From contig JAHIVT010000098.1 of NCBI GenBank assembly GCA_018816555.1, forward strand, positions 1-55,908: DNA of 55,908 nucleotides, written 5' to 3'. The notes beneath the pieces are model-generated. The model worked only from the letters and a program-made list of their open reading frames with translations, did not search any database and had not been told where the DNA came from. Shown here piece by piece: positions 24,000 to 33,596 of this stretch. The translations under genes were made by a program, and so were the position numbers. This DNA is from Pseudomonadota bacterium. Lineage in GTDB: Bacteria > Desulfobacterota > Desulfobulbia > Desulfobulbales > SURF-16. Positions within the stretch are counted from its first letter, which is position 1. Every line of letters starts with the position of its first letter.

Positions 24000-26585
24000 A
24001 TGAACGGATATATCTGCATCCATGGCCATTTCTATCAACCTCCACGGGAGAATCCCTGGCTTGAACGCATCGAGGTGCAGGACTCGGCCGATCCCTATCA
24101 TGACTGGAATGCCAGAGTTCATGCAGAATGTTACGCCCCCAACGCCGTTTCCCGCATCCTCAACGAGAGAAGCAGAATAACCGGCATTGTCAACAACTAT
24201 GAGCATATCAGCTTTAATTTCGGCCCTACCCTCTTATCCTGGATACAACGAAAATCTCCTGACATTTATCGGAAAATTATTGAAGCAGACCACATAAGCG
24301 CGGAGAAACACGGCGGCCACGGCAACGCCATCGCCCAGCCTTACAACCACATAATCATGCCGCTGGCCAACCGGCGCGACAAGATCACGCAAACCGTCTG
24401 GGGCATCAACTCCTTCCGCAAACATTTCAACCGTGCCCCGGAAGGCATATGGCTACCGGAAACAGCGGTGGATCTTGAGACCTTGGAGATCCTCTGCGAA
24501 CAGGGCATTCTCTTTACCATCCTTGCTCCGCGCCAGGCCAGAAGAGTCCGCCCCCTCACCACAACAATCTGGCGCGACGTCAGCGACGGTTCAGTCGACA
24601 CCAGCATACCTTATCTGGTGCGTCTTCCCTGCGGCGGCACCATTGCCGTCTTTTTCTATCACGGCGCCATTGCCCATGACCTAGCCTTTGGCGGTCTTCT
24701 GCAGAATGCGGAAAACTTTGAAAACAGACTTTTCCAGGCCCTGCCAGCCGCAGGCAAAAACCCACCGCTGGTTAATGTCGCCACCGACGGTGAAACCTAT
24801 GGCCACCATCACAGGTTCGGGGATATGGCGCTTGCCTACGCGCTGGAACAGGTCAGAAAGAATCCTGATGTCGACCTGACCAATTACGGCGAATACCTTT
24901 CCCTGTTCAAGCCCACCCACGAGGTTGAGATTATCGGCAACAGCTCCTGGAGCTGCATACACGGAATTGAGCGCTGGCGGGCCGATTGCGGGTGTCGGGC
25001 CGGGGGAAACCCTGACTGGAACCAGAAATGGCGGCAGACACTACGGGAAAGCCTTGACTGGCTCAGGCATGAACTGATCCGCATTTTCAGCAGACACGCA
25101 ACTCCTCTCCTGCAAAACCCATGGCAGGCAAGGGATGAATACATTAACGTCATCATGGACCGCTCTGAGTCCGGCAAGACCGACTTTCTCGACAAACATG
25201 CCCGCAAACCGTTGCACATTAAAGAGCGATCCATGGCGCTGCAGCTTCTTGAGATGCAGAGGAATGCCATGCTGATGTATACGAGCTGCGGCTGGTTTTT
25301 TGATGAAATGTCCGGTATCGAGGCGACCCAGGTGCTCAGATATGCCGCCCGGGCCATTGAACTGGCCGAACGATGCTCCACGGAATCCCTGGAAGATGCC
25401 TTTATTGAACGGCTCGAAAAAGCCCAAAGCAATATCAGCGACATGGGGACCGGAGCCGATATCTACCGACGATTCATCCTTGCCTCCAAATCCCATCTCA
25501 AAGAGGTTGCCATCCATTTTTCCCTCAGCTCTTTTTTTGAGAACTATCAACAGAAAAACACCCTCGGCTGTTATATCATCGAACTCAAAGAATATGAGAA
25601 GCAGCGGCACGAGCATACCATTGCCGCTACAGGGAGACTACACGCACGATCCACCGTCACAGAGGAAGAGGCATCCTTTATCTTTGCCGCTCTGCAGCAG
25701 GAACCCCATGATTATTATTGTACGGTCAAGGAATGCTCCGACATATCCGCTTCATCTGCAGCAACGCCGCAGACGACCTCGCCCGCCAATCACCTCTATA
25801 CAAAACTGACAGATTCCCTTTTTACCAGCCTGAAGGCAAAGGGCCCGAGTGCCGCCCTGAAGGTGATCGATCAATACCTGGGCACCGACCGTTACACCAT
25901 CAAGGACCTTTTCAAGGACGAACAGGAGGAGCTTCTCAACATCGTGCTGGAAGGAGAGCTTGAATACATTGGCGAAACCCTTGAGGCGGCCTACCGGAAG
26001 ACCTCGTTTCTCACCGCACTGCTGGAAGAATGCGGCCACCGCATACCAACACCCTTTATCATTGCCGCCGAGATCACCCTCAAAAGAAAACTGGTTCATG
26101 CCCTCAAAAGCCAGAAATCAACCCATGAGACCATTCGCCTGCTGCTTGACGAAATCCACCGCTGGCACATCTCCCTGGACAATGAATGGCTTGAGAGAAC
26201 TCTGCGTAGCCTGATCGAGAAGGAAATGAATGCGGTCAAAGATGCCCCGACAACCGACAATCTGACGCATATGAATGCAAAGCTGTCGATGCTCTATCTC
26301 TTTCCGGTGCAGGTAAACCTCTGGCAGACGCAGAATACCTATTTCGACCTGCTGCACTCCAGCTATTCGGCAAAAAAGCAACTTTCCGACAACGGTGACC
26401 GTGAAGCAGGAAAATGGCTTGAGGAGTTCATGCGCCTTGGCGACGGACTGTTTATCAATGTCGATAATGTGATTGCCAACAAGGACACAGTGCAAAAAAA
26501 TGAAACCCTGCTCCTGCCGGCCCAGAAGGAGAAACTCAATTCAGATTCGCCTTCCCGCCTTGCGGAAACTGCCCGGGCGAAATGA
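24000..26585 (+). CDS. glycoside hydrolase family 57 protein with DUF3536
   Basis: An 861-residue cytoplasmic protein. The N-terminal 300 residues fit the GH57 fold: HGHFYQPPRENPWLE at the start, NNYEHISFNFGPTLLSW, and EGIWLPETAVDLETLEIL with the acidic and His residues usual for the family. The central and C-terminal parts (from about residue 360) match the DUF3536 extension that accompanies one GH57 subgroup and are mostly helical. GH57 enzymes act on alpha-glucans (amylase, branching or 4-alpha-glucanotransferase activities); which activity applies here is not clear. AAGGTG precedes the ATG. A malQ gene 1.3 kb downstream on the other strand supports a role in glycogen-like storage. Confidence 0.87.
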   Translation: MNGYICIHGHFYQPPRENPWLERIEVQDSADPYHDWNARVHAECYAPNAVSRILNERSRITGIVNNYEHISFNFGPTLLSWIQRKSPDIYRKIIEADHISAEKHGGHGNAIAQPYNHIIMPLANRRDKITQTVWGINSFRKHFNRAPEGIWLPETAVDLETLEILCEQGILFTILAPRQARRVRPLTTTIWRDVSDGSVDTSIPYLVRLPCGGTIAVFFYHGAIAHDLAFGGLLQNAENFENRLFQALPAAGKNPPLVNVATDGETYGHHHRFGDMALAYALEQVRKNPDVDLTNYGEYLSLFKPTHEVEIIGNSSWSCIHGIERWRADCGCRAGGNPDWNQKWRQTLRESLDWLRHELIRIFSRHATPLLQNPWQARDEYINVIMDRSESGKTDFLDKHARKPLHIKERSMALQLLEMQRNAMLMYTSCGWFFDEMSGIEATQVLRYAARAIELAERCSTESLEDAFIERLEKAQSNISDMGTGADIYRRFILASKSHLKEVAIHFSLSSFFENYQQKNTLGCYIIELKEYEKQRHEHTIAATGRLHARSTVTEEEASFIFAALQQEPHDYYCTVKECSDISASSAATPQTTSPANHLYTKLTDSLFTSLKAKGPSAALKVIDQYLGTDRYTIKDLFKDEQEELLNIVLEGELEYIGETLEAAYRKTSFLTALLEECGHRIPTPFIIAAEITLKRKLVHALKSQKSTHETIRLLLDEIHRWHISLDNEWLERTLRSLIEKEMNAVKDAPTTDNLTHMNAKLSMLYLFPVQVNLWQTQNTYFDLLHSSYSAKKQLSDNGDREAGKWLEEFMRLGDGLFINVDNVIANKDTVQKNETLLLPAQKEKLNSDSPSRLAETARAK

Positions 26586-26603
26586 CTGCCTTCCTCCTCT
26601 CTC

Positions 26604-27032
26604 CTAGGAGGAACGGCCTATATGAATCATGGTTGCCTTCATCGATAACAGTACATCGACAAAAAGCAGAATCATCGACACCAGGATAAAGAGACAGCTG
26701 CCGCCGATAAGTGAAATTTCAAACATCGACACGGACAGCCCGAGCAACTTATCCAAAAGAGATACCATTACCAGACAGCTGCTCAAGATCGTGCTTAAGA
26801 CAAGGGTGGCAAAGCTGTACTTCAACAATCTGCACCTGAACACCAGCAGATCGATCTCCTGGTTTATCGAGGCAGGGGCATTGCCTGCAAGCGAATGATC
26901 ATATAACTCTCTCGTTCTGCTGGTTGCCTGAATATAGCGCGCGTTTATGGTCAGAACCAGAATGCCGATGCCTGAAACAAGCACAAGCGGGGCAGTGGCA
27001 GCTGACAGGGTTTCACTGAAAATGACATTCAT
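26604..27032 (-). CDS. DUF2721 family membrane protein
   Basis: A 142-residue integral membrane protein. Three hydrophobic segments are visible: about residues 9-30 (TAPLVLVSGIGILVLTIN), 72-95, and 103-128. Between the first and second lies the polar, Arg-rich stretch ARYIQATSRTRELYDH with Asn/Arg residues as in the DUF2721 family (pattern N-x2-x-I-D/A-x-RTR). No function is known for the family. It is convergent with the GH57 gene (19 bp between stops) and is not in an evident operon. Confidence 0.75.
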   Translation of the reverse strand: MNVIFSETLSAATAPLVLVSGIGILVLTINARYIQATSRTRELYDHSLAGNAPASINQEIDLLVFRCRLLKYSFATLVLSTILSSCLVMVSLLDKLLGLSVSMFEISLIGGSCLFILVSMILLFVDVLLSMKATMIHIGRSS

Positions 27033-27144
27033 ATTTCCCTCGTTGCGTTACGACTGAAGCCTTTTTCCCCATGGGTCTTACGGCGACAAATAATTTTATT
27101 CCGCAGTTCATTTTTTTCTAAAAAAAGGGGGCGGCAGCCCGAAA

Positions 27145-27183
27145 TGAAAAAAGGGAATCAGCCTATAACAGCTAATTCCCTTT
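27145..27183 (-). terminator. Rho-independent terminator of tRNA-Glu
   Basis: On the minus strand AAAGGGAAT pairs with ATTCCCTTT (forward 27150-27158 and 27175-27183), with AGC/GCT extending the stem inside, and a T-run follows. It lies 12 bp beyond the tRNA 3' end. Confidence 0.88.
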
Positions 27184-27194
27184 GCAATTTCAAG

Positions 27195-27269
27195 TGGTGA
27201 CCCCAAGGGGAATCGAACCCCTGTTTTCGGCGTGAGAGGCCAACGTCCTGACCGCTAGACGATGGGGCC
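27195..27269 (-). tRNA. tRNA-Glu (anticodon CTC)
   Basis: Read on the minus strand, the acceptor stem GGCCCCA pairs with TGGGGTC (one G-U pair). The anticodon stem GGCCTCTCACGCC puts CTC in the anticodon place, and the T arm has GGGGTTCGATTCCCC. CCA is encoded at the 3' end (27195-27197). The D arm TCTAGCGGTCAGGA is normal for tRNA-Glu. A terminator follows directly. Confidence 0.95.
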
Positions 27270-27329
27270 TTGAATGATGGAAAACAAAAGTAACGGAAAT
27301 CAGAAAAATGTCAAGAATTATATGCGTGA

Positions 27330-27902
27330 TCAAGTGACGATCCGTCGGCCGAACTCTTCGGCCTGCGCCATCCTGTCAACAGCCTTGGCCATCTCGCCAC
27401 GCTTATCAACGCCTTTGACAAGAAGCGCCCCGCCATAGCCGAAGCCAATGGCATCATAAAAATATTTCGCCGTCAGCACCGCGCCATCAAAAACCTTTTC
27501 CCCCTTGGTGGCGGCCACCGAGACGAAAAAACCGAGCCTGTCGGCATCATCCCGCCACTCGCCCTTTTTCTTCAGGATATATTTCCGGCTCCAAAGGGCC
27601 TGGGACCTGTCGACAAAGGCCTTTGCCTGGGCTGTGACACCGTAGAAGTAGATGGGTGAGGCAAGAATAATCCTTTTCACCTGATCAATCTTCTCATACA
27701 GCAGCCCCATATCATCTTTGACAACGCAGATACCCGTTTTGTCACACCCGCCACAGCTCTGGCAGGGGGAGATGTTCAAATCGGCCAGACGGATGATTTC
27801 AATTTCCCCTCCAGCGGACTCCACTCCCTTTGCCACTGCGGAAAGCAGCACCTGCGTATTGCCGCCGCGTCGGGGTGATCCGTTAAAAACCAGCACTTTC
27901 AT
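27330..27902 (-). CDS. NADPH-dependent FMN reductase / iron-sulfur flavoprotein-like
   Basis: A 190-residue flavodoxin-fold protein. The FMN phosphate loop is FNGSPRRGGNTQVLL near the N-terminus, and ASPIYFYGVTAQAKAFVDR is the second flavin contact region. The cysteine motif CQSCGGCDKTGIC (about residues 47-59) matches the 4Fe-4S site of archaeal and anaerobe iron-sulfur flavoproteins, so the protein may carry both cofactors. ATG 27902 has AAGGA eight bases upstream; ATG 27911, overlapping the malQ stop, is an alternative. It follows malQ by a few bases and is likely cotranscribed. The electron donor and acceptor are unknown. Confidence 0.83.
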   Translation of the reverse strand: MKVLVFNGSPRRGGNTQVLLSAVAKGVESAGGEIEIIRLADLNISPCQSCGGCDKTGICVVKDDMGLLYEKIDQVKRIILASPIYFYGVTAQAKAFVDRSQALWSRKYILKKKGEWRDDADRLGFFVSVAATKGEKVFDGAVLTAKYFYDAIGFGYGGALLVKGVDKRGEMAKAVDRMAQAEEFGRRIVT

Positions 27903-27907
27903 CGTGT

Positions 27908-29440
27908 TCATCCTTTTATTATCGGGCAACTCTTCTCCCGCCCATAGAAAACAACCTCATCCCGCAGGTAATGAATGACCTCCGGTGAAAGAAAGGGGGA
28001 AGCGCATCGCCACGCCCAGTTTCCTTCCAGTGTACTTGGCCGATTCATCCGGCAGTCTGAACCGAAACCCAGCACATCCTGCAAGGGAATAACGGCTAGA
28101 GCGGCCACCGAAGAAAAGGCCATCCGCACAAAATCACGGTGTATCACCTGCCCGTCGCTGTTGGCATAACGCCGTGCCCGGTCTTTACTTGCCTGGGGAA
28201 CCTTACCGTCAAAATACCAGCCAACCGTGGTGTCATTGTCGTGGGTGCCGGTATAGACCACACAGTTCGTTGTTTGGAAATTGTGGGGAAGATAGAGGTT
28301 TAACTCGTCTGAATCAAAGGAAAACTGCAGAATTTTCATACCAGGATAACCTAATCCATCCCGCAATTTTTCAACATCCGGGGTAATGACCCCCAAATCT
28401 TCGGCAATGATATCTATCTTGTCGGTTGCCTCTTTTACCTGCTCGAAAAAGAAGAGGCCGGGGCCTTTGACCCACGTACCGTTCACGGCCGTCTCCTCAC
28501 TGGCCGGGATCTGCCAGTAGGAGGCAAAGCCTCGGAAATGATCAATGCGAACCACATCAACCATTTTGCCCAGATGCAGGAACCGCTGTCTCCACCACTC
28601 ATAAAGGGGTTTGTTCGGTTTACGGCCAATCTCCCAGAGGTAGAGAGGATTACCCCAGCGCTGTCCGGTTTCACTGAAATAATCAGGTGGAACCCCGGCA
28701 ACATGACAGGGCTGCAGAGTGGTCTTGTCAAGATCAAAACATGCCTGATTGGACCAGACATCAGCACTGTCCTGACCGACATAAATCGGTATATCCCCGA
28801 CCAACCGTATCCCCTTTTGCTGGGCAGCCTGACGCATTCTCCGCCACTGCATAAAAAAGACAAACTGCACAAATTTATGATACCGGCACCGTTCATCGAG
28901 CTCCTCTGCCGCCTTGTCCAGACTATTTTTATCACGGACTGCAATTTTGCGGGGCCACTCATACCAGGGCTTGGAATCGAACTTTTCCCGCAAACTCAGG
29001 AAAAGGGCAAAATCATCAAGCCAGGCCGCATGTTCGCGACAAAAGTGCTCAAATGCCTCATCAAAAAGCCTGCTGGCTAAAAATCTCTGAAAACTCATTA
29101 CCAGCAGCCTGTTTTTGAAATCCTTCACAGCAGAGTAATCAACCGCATATTCGGAAAAGTGAGGCTTGCTCATTAAATCCTCGCTATGCAGAAGCCCCTG
29201 CTCAAGAAGGAGATTCGGGCTTATCAAAAGAGGATTACCGGCAAATGCCGAAAGGCTCATATAGGGAGAATTACCGAAAACATCATCGACAATGCCGGTG
29301 GGCAGAAACTGCCAATAGGATTGGCCCGCCTGTTCGAGGAAATCCAGAAAAAAGTATCCCGAATCAAGATCTCCAATACCATAGGGACCGGGAAGGGAAG
29401 ACAGATGTGTAAGAATACCACTGGCTCGCTGCTGTAGCAT
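27908..29440 (-). CDS. malQ: 4-alpha-glucanotransferase (amylomaltase, GH77)
   Basis: A 510-residue cytoplasmic enzyme that transfers maltooligosaccharide units between alpha-1,4-glucans. Typical GH77 stretches are SGILTHLSSLPGPYGIGDLD at the N-terminus, SYWQFLPTG, GNSPYMSLSAFAGNP, the nucleophile region VVRIDHFRGF, the acid/base region IIAEDLGVITPDV, and YTGTHDNDTTVGW. The start is ATG 29440 with GGGAG upstream; the longer frame to 29488 is unsupported. It probably works with the GH57 protein in storage-glucan turnover. It is followed closely by the flavoprotein gene. Confidence 0.95.
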   Translation of the reverse strand: MLQQRASGILTHLSSLPGPYGIGDLDSGYFFLDFLEQAGQSYWQFLPTGIVDDVFGNSPYMSLSAFAGNPLLISPNLLLEQGLLHSEDLMSKPHFSEYAVDYSAVKDFKNRLLVMSFQRFLASRLFDEAFEHFCREHAAWLDDFALFLSLREKFDSKPWYEWPRKIAVRDKNSLDKAAEELDERCRYHKFVQFVFFMQWRRMRQAAQQKGIRLVGDIPIYVGQDSADVWSNQACFDLDKTTLQPCHVAGVPPDYFSETGQRWGNPLYLWEIGRKPNKPLYEWWRQRFLHLGKMVDVVRIDHFRGFASYWQIPASEETAVNGTWVKGPGLFFFEQVKEATDKIDIIAEDLGVITPDVEKLRDGLGYPGMKILQFSFDSDELNLYLPHNFQTTNCVVYTGTHDNDTTVGWYFDGKVPQASKDRARRYANSDGQVIHRDFVRMAFSSVAALAVIPLQDVLGFGSDCRMNRPSTLEGNWAWRCASPFLSPEVIHYLRDEVVFYGREKSCPIIKG

Positions 29441-29601
29441 TTTTCTCCCTTGTAAAAGAATCTTTTTTTTGCCAAACTCAATCAGCATGATTACATTTCT
29501 TTTTTAATGAAACATTCCTTATTATCCCTCACTCCTGTCAGAAAGTAAATTATGAAATGCCATTACTGCAAAGTCAAGAAACCGATCTCTCTTTTTTTCT
29601 A

Positions 29602-29630
29602 TTGCAACGAATTAAATATTGTTATAGGAT
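29602..29630 (+). promoter_or_regulatory. candidate sigma-70 promoter before the sigma factor gene
   Basis: TTGCAA at 29602-29607 and TAGGAT at 29625-29630 with a 17-bp spacer, about 110 bp upstream of the GTG start. Match is partial in both boxes. Confidence 0.35.
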
Positions 29631-29738
29631 AGGGAGTTTTCGTGTTCAGAAAGTCAACTTTATTTTGCTTTCGATGCATCTTTATCTTATGCAAACACCC
29701 ATCAGCAACATCTTAACCGAGTCGGGAGACAAAAATCA

Positions 29739-31058
29739 GTGCATGTCGATATCAAAGACAGAATACTGAAAGCTGGAAAGGAAAAAGGCTGCATCAGCAT
29801 TGACACGCTTAACGACCTTATTCCGGAAGATACAGATGCCAGCTATATCGATGAAATTTTTGCCTTTTTAGATCAAAACGAAATTGACGTTGCCAGCCGT
29901 CCGGAACTGGGCAAGGGCAAGCGGGTTGACAATAAAGAATGGCAGGAAGAAGACGTTGACGACAGAAAAGCGGGGGGCAAGTCTGCGATAACCAAGGACG
30001 AGCTTCAGGAGGCGGAAGAAACCACCACCACTTATCTGCGCGAAATGGGTCGTTTTGATCTCCTCACCCCTGAAGAGGAGGAGAAGTACAGCAAAATCAT
30101 CAGGGAAGGTTTTGATGCCATCATCAAAACGATCCATAGCGACGAATCAGGCGTTGATGAAATGAAAATACTGACGGACCGCATATCCCTCTGGGAAAAA
30201 CGGGATCCGACTTTGAAACCGAAAAAACAGCATCTCAACTACATGTGCAAGAAAGTCCAGGAGGCCTCTGGACTTCATCCTGATATCGACCAGTTGCAAC
30301 AGGCGGAAAACAAGATATCACTCTACGCCCGTTCCATCGAGTCCGCCAAGGACGCCATGATCAAGGCCAACCTGAGACTTGTCGTCAGCATTGCCAAACG
30401 TTATATGCACCAGGGTTTAAGTCTGGCCGATCTCATCCAGGAAGGCAATCTCGGCCTCATGCGGGCCGTCTTCCGTTTTGACTATAAAAAAGGCAACAAA
30501 TTCAGCACATACGCCAGCTGGTGGATCAGACAGGCAATCACCAGAGCGATTCTGGATAAAACCCGCACCATTCGCCTGCCGGTACATTTCCTGGAGCTGC
30601 GCAGCCAGTTTTTCAAGGCCTTCTATTCCCTGCTCAAAGAACTTGGCCGCGAACCCACCCCGGTGGAGATTTCCGAAAAAACCGGCCTGCCCATGGACAA
30701 GATCCTGGCCATCCTCGAAGCATCCAGAGAGCCGATCTCCCTGGAAACTCCGGTGGGCGATGATGACAGCACCCTGGGAGACTTTCTGGAAAACCAGGAA
30801 TCGGTTTCCCCCTATGAGGCCGTAAAAAACACCGAACTATCGGACAGGGTCAAAAATATTCTCGCCACCTTAAGCCCCAGGGAAGAGAAAATTATCCGGC
30901 TTCGTTTCGGTATTGGCGAAGATGCGGAATATACCCTCGAAGAAATCGGTAAACGGTTTAATGTTTCCAGGGAACGTATCCGGCAGATTGAAAAAAAGGC
31001 ACTCAATCGGTTACGCCACTCCAGCAGGCGGGATAAACTGAAGTTTTTCCTCGACTGA
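29739..31058 (+). CDS. RpoD/SigA-type RNA polymerase sigma factor
   Basis: A 439-residue sigma-70 protein. The first 50 residues resemble region 1.1 (ILKAGKEKGCISIDTLNDLI and the following acidic part). Region 1.2 is TTTTYLREMGRFDLLTPEEE. Regions 2 to 4 are complete, with SLADLIQEGNLGLMRAVFRF, KFSTYASWWIRQAITRAI, LSPREEKIIRLRFGI and the region 4.2 helix-turn-helix RFNVSRERIRQIEKKALNRL. The start is GTG 29739 with GGGAG ten bases upstream. It is shorter than the primary sigma factors of most proteobacteria (about 600 residues), and no dnaG or rpsU lies upstream, so I suspect a second, group-2 factor. The next gene, comEC, begins 12 bp after the stop. Confidence 0.85.
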   Translation: MHVDIKDRILKAGKEKGCISIDTLNDLIPEDTDASYIDEIFAFLDQNEIDVASRPELGKGKRVDNKEWQEEDVDDRKAGGKSAITKDELQEAEETTTTYLREMGRFDLLTPEEEEKYSKIIREGFDAIIKTIHSDESGVDEMKILTDRISLWEKRDPTLKPKKQHLNYMCKKVQEASGLHPDIDQLQQAENKISLYARSIESAKDAMIKANLRLVVSIAKRYMHQGLSLADLIQEGNLGLMRAVFRFDYKKGNKFSTYASWWIRQAITRAILDKTRTIRLPVHFLELRSQFFKAFYSLLKELGREPTPVEISEKTGLPMDKILAILEASREPISLETPVGDDDSTLGDFLENQESVSPYEAVKNTELSDRVKNILATLSPREEKIIRLRFGIGEDAEYTLEEIGKRFNVSRERIRQIEKKALNRLRHSSRRDKLKFFLD

Positions 31059-31070
31059 GAGGATTCCCCG

Positions 31071-33596
31071 GTGCCTTTCTCCGGGCGATCACCCCATATG
31101 CTCATCCAGGCGGTGATCGCCTTTACCGGCGGCATTGCCGGGGCGGCATATATTGCCCCAAACCCGGTTTTTCTTTTACCGGCCTTTTTTCTCCTTGCCC
31201 TTTCCGTTTTCCTCTGCTGGTTCCGCAAAAATACTCTGCAACTGCCGCTACTGCTTCTTTTCTGGTTTATCTGCGGCCTGCTGCAGGGGGCTTCCCTGCA
31301 ACCGCCCAGGGAAAAAGACAGTCTTTACCAGCTTTTTGCCACCGGCCAAGAGGTAACCCTTGCCGGCACACTCCTGCAGGCACCAGCCGTGTCAACGGAC
31401 AAAACACGCCTGCTGATGCAGGCTGATGCATACCTGGCTCAGCCAAACAGTGATCCCGCAGTGACGCAGCAGCCGGAAAATTCGCAAGAACAGCCTTTGC
31501 CGGACTTCATGCCCGCCCAGGGCAGAGTCGAACTGACCCTCAGAGGGCCGCCGCCGGAAAAGATAAATCCGGGTCAGAAACTGCTGGTCAGGGCATATGT
31601 CTCTCGCCCAGCGGCATTGTCCAACCCCGGCGGTTTTGATTATCGGAAATATCTCGCCGCTCAATCGATCCGGGTTACCGGCTGGATCAACTCCCCGGCC
31701 CATATAGCAATTTTCCCGGCAGACAACGAGAAAACATGGCGGCACAGACTGCGTTTTTTACCGGAACAGCTTCGCCACCACATCAATCAATTTCTCACTG
31801 CCCATCTTGCCCCCGGCCAGAGCAGTCTTTACAAGGCGATTTTAACCGGGGACCGATCCGCACTTTCCCCGCAGACCCTGGAAAATTTCAAGTCAACGGG
31901 CGCCATGCATCTGCTGGCCATCTCCGGCCTGCATATGGGGCTCATTGCCCTGGGATTCGGCGCTGTCATCAACTGGCTCATCAAGCGCTCAACCTGGCTG
32001 CTCATTCACACCTCGGCCTGGAAAACAGCGGTTTATTTCATCTTGCCGATCCTCTGCGGCTATGCCTTTATTGCCGGCCTGCAGACTCCGGTGCTCCGCT
32101 CACTCATCATGGCCTCGGTTTTTCTACTGGCGGTCCTCTGTGACCGGCAATGGCATATTCCCACCAACATCGCCCTTGCCGCCTTGATCATCCTGCTGAT
32201 TAACCCTGCCGCCCTTTTTACCGTTTCCTTCCAACTGTCATTTGCCGCGGTTATTGCCATGGCAGCCATCATGCCCGAATTCGCTCCCCTGCTCCAACAG
32301 ACGCATACAACCGAGCAGGTCCCCAGACACCCGATTTTCGCCAGGATCGGCACAGCCATAAAAATGGGGGTTCTTCTTTCCCTGGCAGCCCTGGCCGGCA
32401 CCCTGCCCCTGCTGGTCTTCTATTTCAACCGTTTTTCTACCCTGTCCACAATTTCCACTCTGTTGCTGGAGCCCCTGCTCTGTTTCTGGGCCTTGCCCCT
32501 GGGGCTGATCAGCGTGCCCTTTATCTTTTTCGCGCCACAGGTGGCCCACTTTCTGGTCACTATCGGAGCAATGGGACTGACCATGGCTGACCACCTCTGC
32601 GCCTGGCTGGCAGCTCTGCCGTTTACCTCCATCTGGCTGCCTACGCCGCTGCCCCTGGAAATAATCTGCTGCTATGCCTTTCTCTTCAGTATTCTTTTCC
32701 TCAAAAAATCAAAAACCGCCAGACTGACCGCAATCATCAGCATTCTCACCCTGTTCATCACATCCGGTTACACCTATTACAGACAGCACGCTATCGAGAC
32801 AGACACCGTTACCGTGCTTGACGTGGGCCAGGGCAACGCCATTGTCGTCGAACTAGCCGGCGGATTCACCGCACTTGTTGACGGCGGCGGATACTATTCA
32901 CCGCAATTTAATGTCGGGGAAAGGGTTATCGCCCCGTTTCTCTGGAGCAGAAGAATCAGCCGGCTGGACGCGGTGATCATCAGCCATCCGGATGCGGATC
33001 ACTTTAACGGGCTTGCTTTTATCATCAAAAGATTTCAGCCGGATACAATCTGGATTAACGGCGAAAATGGCGCCAATGACCGCTACACCGCCCTGCTGGA
33101 TCTGGCTGCTCAGCAGGGCGCCACCATCCGCATACCCCACAGCGATGAAACGCTTTTCGGCAACAGTCAGTCCCGTTTCTATAATGTGGCGGATATCCAC
33201 CTGGATGGGGCAAATGGCAGCGAAAACGACAGAAGTCTGGTAATGGGGCTTACCAGCCATGGGAAAAACTTTCTTTTCACCGGTGACATTGGGGTGTACG
33301 CGGAACAGAAAATAACAGAGGGGCAAAAGGAGATTCATGCCAACGTGCTCCTGCTGCCCCATCATGGCAGTAACTCATCAACCAGTGCAAAATTTCTCTC
33401 CGCCGTGGCCCCGGAATATGCGGTCACTTCTGCGGGCCGCAACAAAAGCCCTCTCTTCCCGGCGCCCGAGGTCATCGGGCGCTGCCGAAATGCCGGCTGC
33501 ACCATCTATAACACGGCGCTGGACGGAGCCGTCATCTTCACGACGGCAGAGGACGGAAGCCTAGCGGTGCGCACAACCCTTGCTACACATCGGTAA
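31071..33596 (+). CDS. comEC: DNA internalization ComEC/Rec2-type protein
   Basis: An 841-residue inner membrane protein of natural transformation. The N-terminal part has two or three membrane helices and an OB-fold-like DUF4131 region. The central Competence domain has HLLAISGLHMGLIALGFG followed by many helices (about residues 275-560). The C-terminal metallo-beta-lactamase-like domain is visible as VLDVGQGNAIVVEL, the metal motif SHPDADHFNG, FTGDIG and LLLPHHGSNSS. The GTG start at 31071 has GAGAGGA seven bases upstream, and the gene follows the sigma factor by 12 bp. It would carry single-stranded DNA across the inner membrane, with type IV pili at the outer side; pilT is adjacent. Its last 14 bp overlap the 3' end of pilT on the other strand. 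Confidence 0.93.
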   Translation: MPFSGRSPHMLIQAVIAFTGGIAGAAYIAPNPVFLLPAFFLLALSVFLCWFRKNTLQLPLLLLFWFICGLLQGASLQPPREKDSLYQLFATGQEVTLAGTLLQAPAVSTDKTRLLMQADAYLAQPNSDPAVTQQPENSQEQPLPDFMPAQGRVELTLRGPPPEKINPGQKLLVRAYVSRPAALSNPGGFDYRKYLAAQSIRVTGWINSPAHIAIFPADNEKTWRHRLRFLPEQLRHHINQFLTAHLAPGQSSLYKAILTGDRSALSPQTLENFKSTGAMHLLAISGLHMGLIALGFGAVINWLIKRSTWLLIHTSAWKTAVYFILPILCGYAFIAGLQTPVLRSLIMASVFLLAVLCDRQWHIPTNIALAALIILLINPAALFTVSFQLSFAAVIAMAAIMPEFAPLLQQTHTTEQVPRHPIFARIGTAIKMGVLLSLAALAGTLPLLVFYFNRFSTLSTISTLLLEPLLCFWALPLGLISVPFIFFAPQVAHFLVTIGAMGLTMADHLCAWLAALPFTSIWLPTPLPLEIICCYAFLFSILFLKKSKTARLTAIISILTLFITSGYTYYRQHAIETDTVTVLDVGQGNAIVVELAGGFTALVDGGGYYSPQFNVGERVIAPFLWSRRISRLDAVIISHPDADHFNGLAFIIKRFQPDTIWINGENGANDRYTALLDLAAQQGATIRIPHSDETLFGNSQSRFYNVADIHLDGANGSENDRSLVMGLTSHGKNFLFTGDIGVYAEQKITEGQKEIHANVLLLPHHGSNSSTSAKFLSAVAPEYAVTSAGRNKSPLFPAPEVIGRCRNAGCTIYNTALDGAVIFTTAEDGSLAVRTTLATHR

